From Metarhizobium sp964253915 (GTDB taxonomy: Bacteria > Pseudomonadota > Alphaproteobacteria > Rhizobiales > Rhizobiaceae), in assembly GCF_964253915.1 (NCBI RefSeq), contig NZ_CAXUSG020000021.1, positions 1 through 51,839 on the forward strand: DNA of 51,839 bases, given 5' to 3'. Of the stretch, positions 50,988 through 51,839 are shown piece by piece; positions within the stretch are counted from its first letter, which is position 1; each line of letters begins with the position of its first letter. A program made the position numbers and the translations under genes. A model generated the notes under the pieces. It was given only the letters and a program-made list of their open reading frames with translations. It searched no databases and was not told the DNA's origin.

Positions 50988-51679
50988 CAGGCGACCTCCC
51001 TGCCCTGGCGATCACGGTTGGCGCGCAGCCTGGCGATGACCTCCGTCGTGAAATTTTCGACATTCTTCAATGCGGCGTCGATGTTGTTGACGTCGCCGGC
51101 TGCCATCGAGCGCACGGTGCCGCCGACGGCAAACAGCGCGGCAAAGGCGTCGCGCTCGAAAATCTCGACCTCGAAGGCATCGATCCGCGGATTGTCGCGA
51201 AACTGCTGGGCAATAAAACGCGCCGTGCGCGATTTCGCCACGACCTTGGATTGGGTAAACAGCACGGCATAAGGGATCTCGCGCCGCACGGCCTTCATAT
51301 CGCGGTGTATTTCCTTGATGACGTCAATCGCGGCCAGCGCATCCTGCTGCTGCTCCTTTAGCGGGATGATGACGAGATCGGCCTGCGAGATGGCGTAGCT
51401 CATCAGGCGTGAGGCCGTGCCTTCAAGGTCTATGACCACGAAGGGATCGCGGGCTGCAGCCTCCTCGATTTCGTCGAGGATGGTCTTTTCAGAAGCGTTG
51501 GTGACGACGGTCAGGCGTTCAGGCACGCCGGGCATTTTTGCCCATGTGGAAATCGGATGCCTTGGATCTGCGTCGATGATGGTGACTGGTGTGGTGTTTG
51601 CAAGTTCACTAGCAAGCAGCAAAGCGCTTGTCGTCTTGCCCGATCCACCTTTGGAGTTTGCGAATGCGATAACAGCCAT
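50987..51679 (-). CDS. parA: ParA-family partition ATPase
   Basis: A 230-residue P-loop ATPase. The deviant Walker A FANSKGGSGKTTSA is at about 6-19, Walker A' IIDADPRHP at about 34-42 and Walker B VVIDLEGTA at about 81-89. Short length and the lack of an N-terminal HTH place it with type Ib ParA/ParF proteins. It segregates the replicon by moving on nucleoid DNA with its partner encoded next. AAGGAG lies seven bases before the ATG. Upstream DNA (51680-51839) carries repeats suitable for a centromere/operator. Confidence 0.93.
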   Translation of the reverse strand: MAVIAFANSKGGSGKTTSALLLASELANTTPVTIIDADPRHPISTWAKMPGVPERLTVVTNASEKTILDEIEEAAARDPFVVIDLEGTASRLMSYAISQADLVIIPLKEQQQDALAAIDVIKEIHRDMKAVRREIPYAVLFTQSKVVAKSRTARFIAQQFRDNPRIDAFEVEIFERDAFAALFAVGGTVRSMAAGDVNNIDAALKNVENFTTEVIARLRANRDRQGREVA

Positions 51680-51730
51680 CTGGGTCTCCTTGTGATTCGA
51701 GAGAAGCTTACGCGCCTAAGCTAAACGGGA

Positions 51731-51839
51731 GGTATCATATCATAGGATATAGAAAGGTACCATATGATATTTTAATATACCCTACCTTATTATATCTTAC
51801 AATAAGGTAGGGTACCAGGCGGTATATGTTAGGTATCAT
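51731..51839. repeat. Candidate partition site: GGTA(T/C)CATAT repeats and a 14-bp inverted repeat
   Basis: AT-rich DNA upstream of parA. GGTATCATAT at 51731, GGTACCATAT at 51756, GGTACC at 51811, GGTATATG at 51821 and GGTATCAT at 51832 are related. A perfect inverted repeat TACCCTACCTTATT / AATAAGGTAGGGTA spans 51778-51814 with a nine-base centre. The array continues past the window. Likely parS and operator of the par operon. Confidence 0.65.

Overview
The window reads as part of a rhizobial (Rhizobium/Agrobacterium-type alphaproteobacterial) plasmid or chromid. Two replication initiators of the RPA family, iteron-like repeats and a ParA-type partition pair lie at the right end. Gene content (rhizobial-style Wzm/Wzt polysaccharide export, RTX/DUF4214 secreted proteins, a DUF3102 protein) and GC-rich codon use outside a few AT-rich patches agree with this. 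No rRNA, tRNA or CRISPR was seen.

Left part (1-28 kb): a cell-surface locus. It holds gmd and rmd (GDP-6-deoxymannose/GDP-D-rhamnose synthesis), an ABC/HlyD type I secretion pair without a visible outer-membrane partner, two acyltransferases, three glycosyltransferases (one with two GT modules), an O-polysaccharide ABC exporter (wzm-wzt) and a coiled-coil methyltransferase. Interspersed are secreted DUF4214 proteins: a partial VCBS-repeat protein, a coiled-coil protein, an M10 metalloprotease and two RTX/S-layer-like proteins. The set resembles the Caulobacter rsaADE-lps arrangement, where an S-layer RTX protein is exported by a type I system and held by O-polysaccharide. A broken IS3-family element sits at 24.5-25.7 kb.

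Middle part (28-41 kb): accessory plasmid DNA. It has an XRE regulator facing a membrane-anchored unknown protein, an unknown 348-residue protein, a truncated DNA methylase, and a plus-strand series of poorly known genes. That series contains two paralogous small proteins, a DUF3102 protein, a protein with a PD-(D/E)xK-like motif, and an AAA+ ATPase followed by a separate M41 peptidase. Together the last two look like a soluble FtsH divided inside its AAA module. Two blocks of CGATTC repeats at ~21-bp pitch follow.

Right part (41-51.8 kb): a second M10 protease with C-terminal DUF4214, an ArsR-type regulator, a PAS-GGDEF diguanylate cyclase, another DUF4214 protein, then the replication/partition region: iterons, RPA initiator 1 with a ribbon-helix-helix partner, more iterons, RPA initiator 2, an HNH nuclease, a small partition-like protein and ParA.

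The most striking unexplained signals are: (i) eight DUF4214 proteins in 46 kb, one of them a cytoplasmic methyltransferase; (ii) a 31-bp palindrome with constant geometry upstream of three DUF4214 genes; (iii) the split FtsH-like pair within an unknown cassette; and (iv) several iteron-like arrays, one of them far from the rep genes. All functional statements come from reading the sequence; no database search was run.
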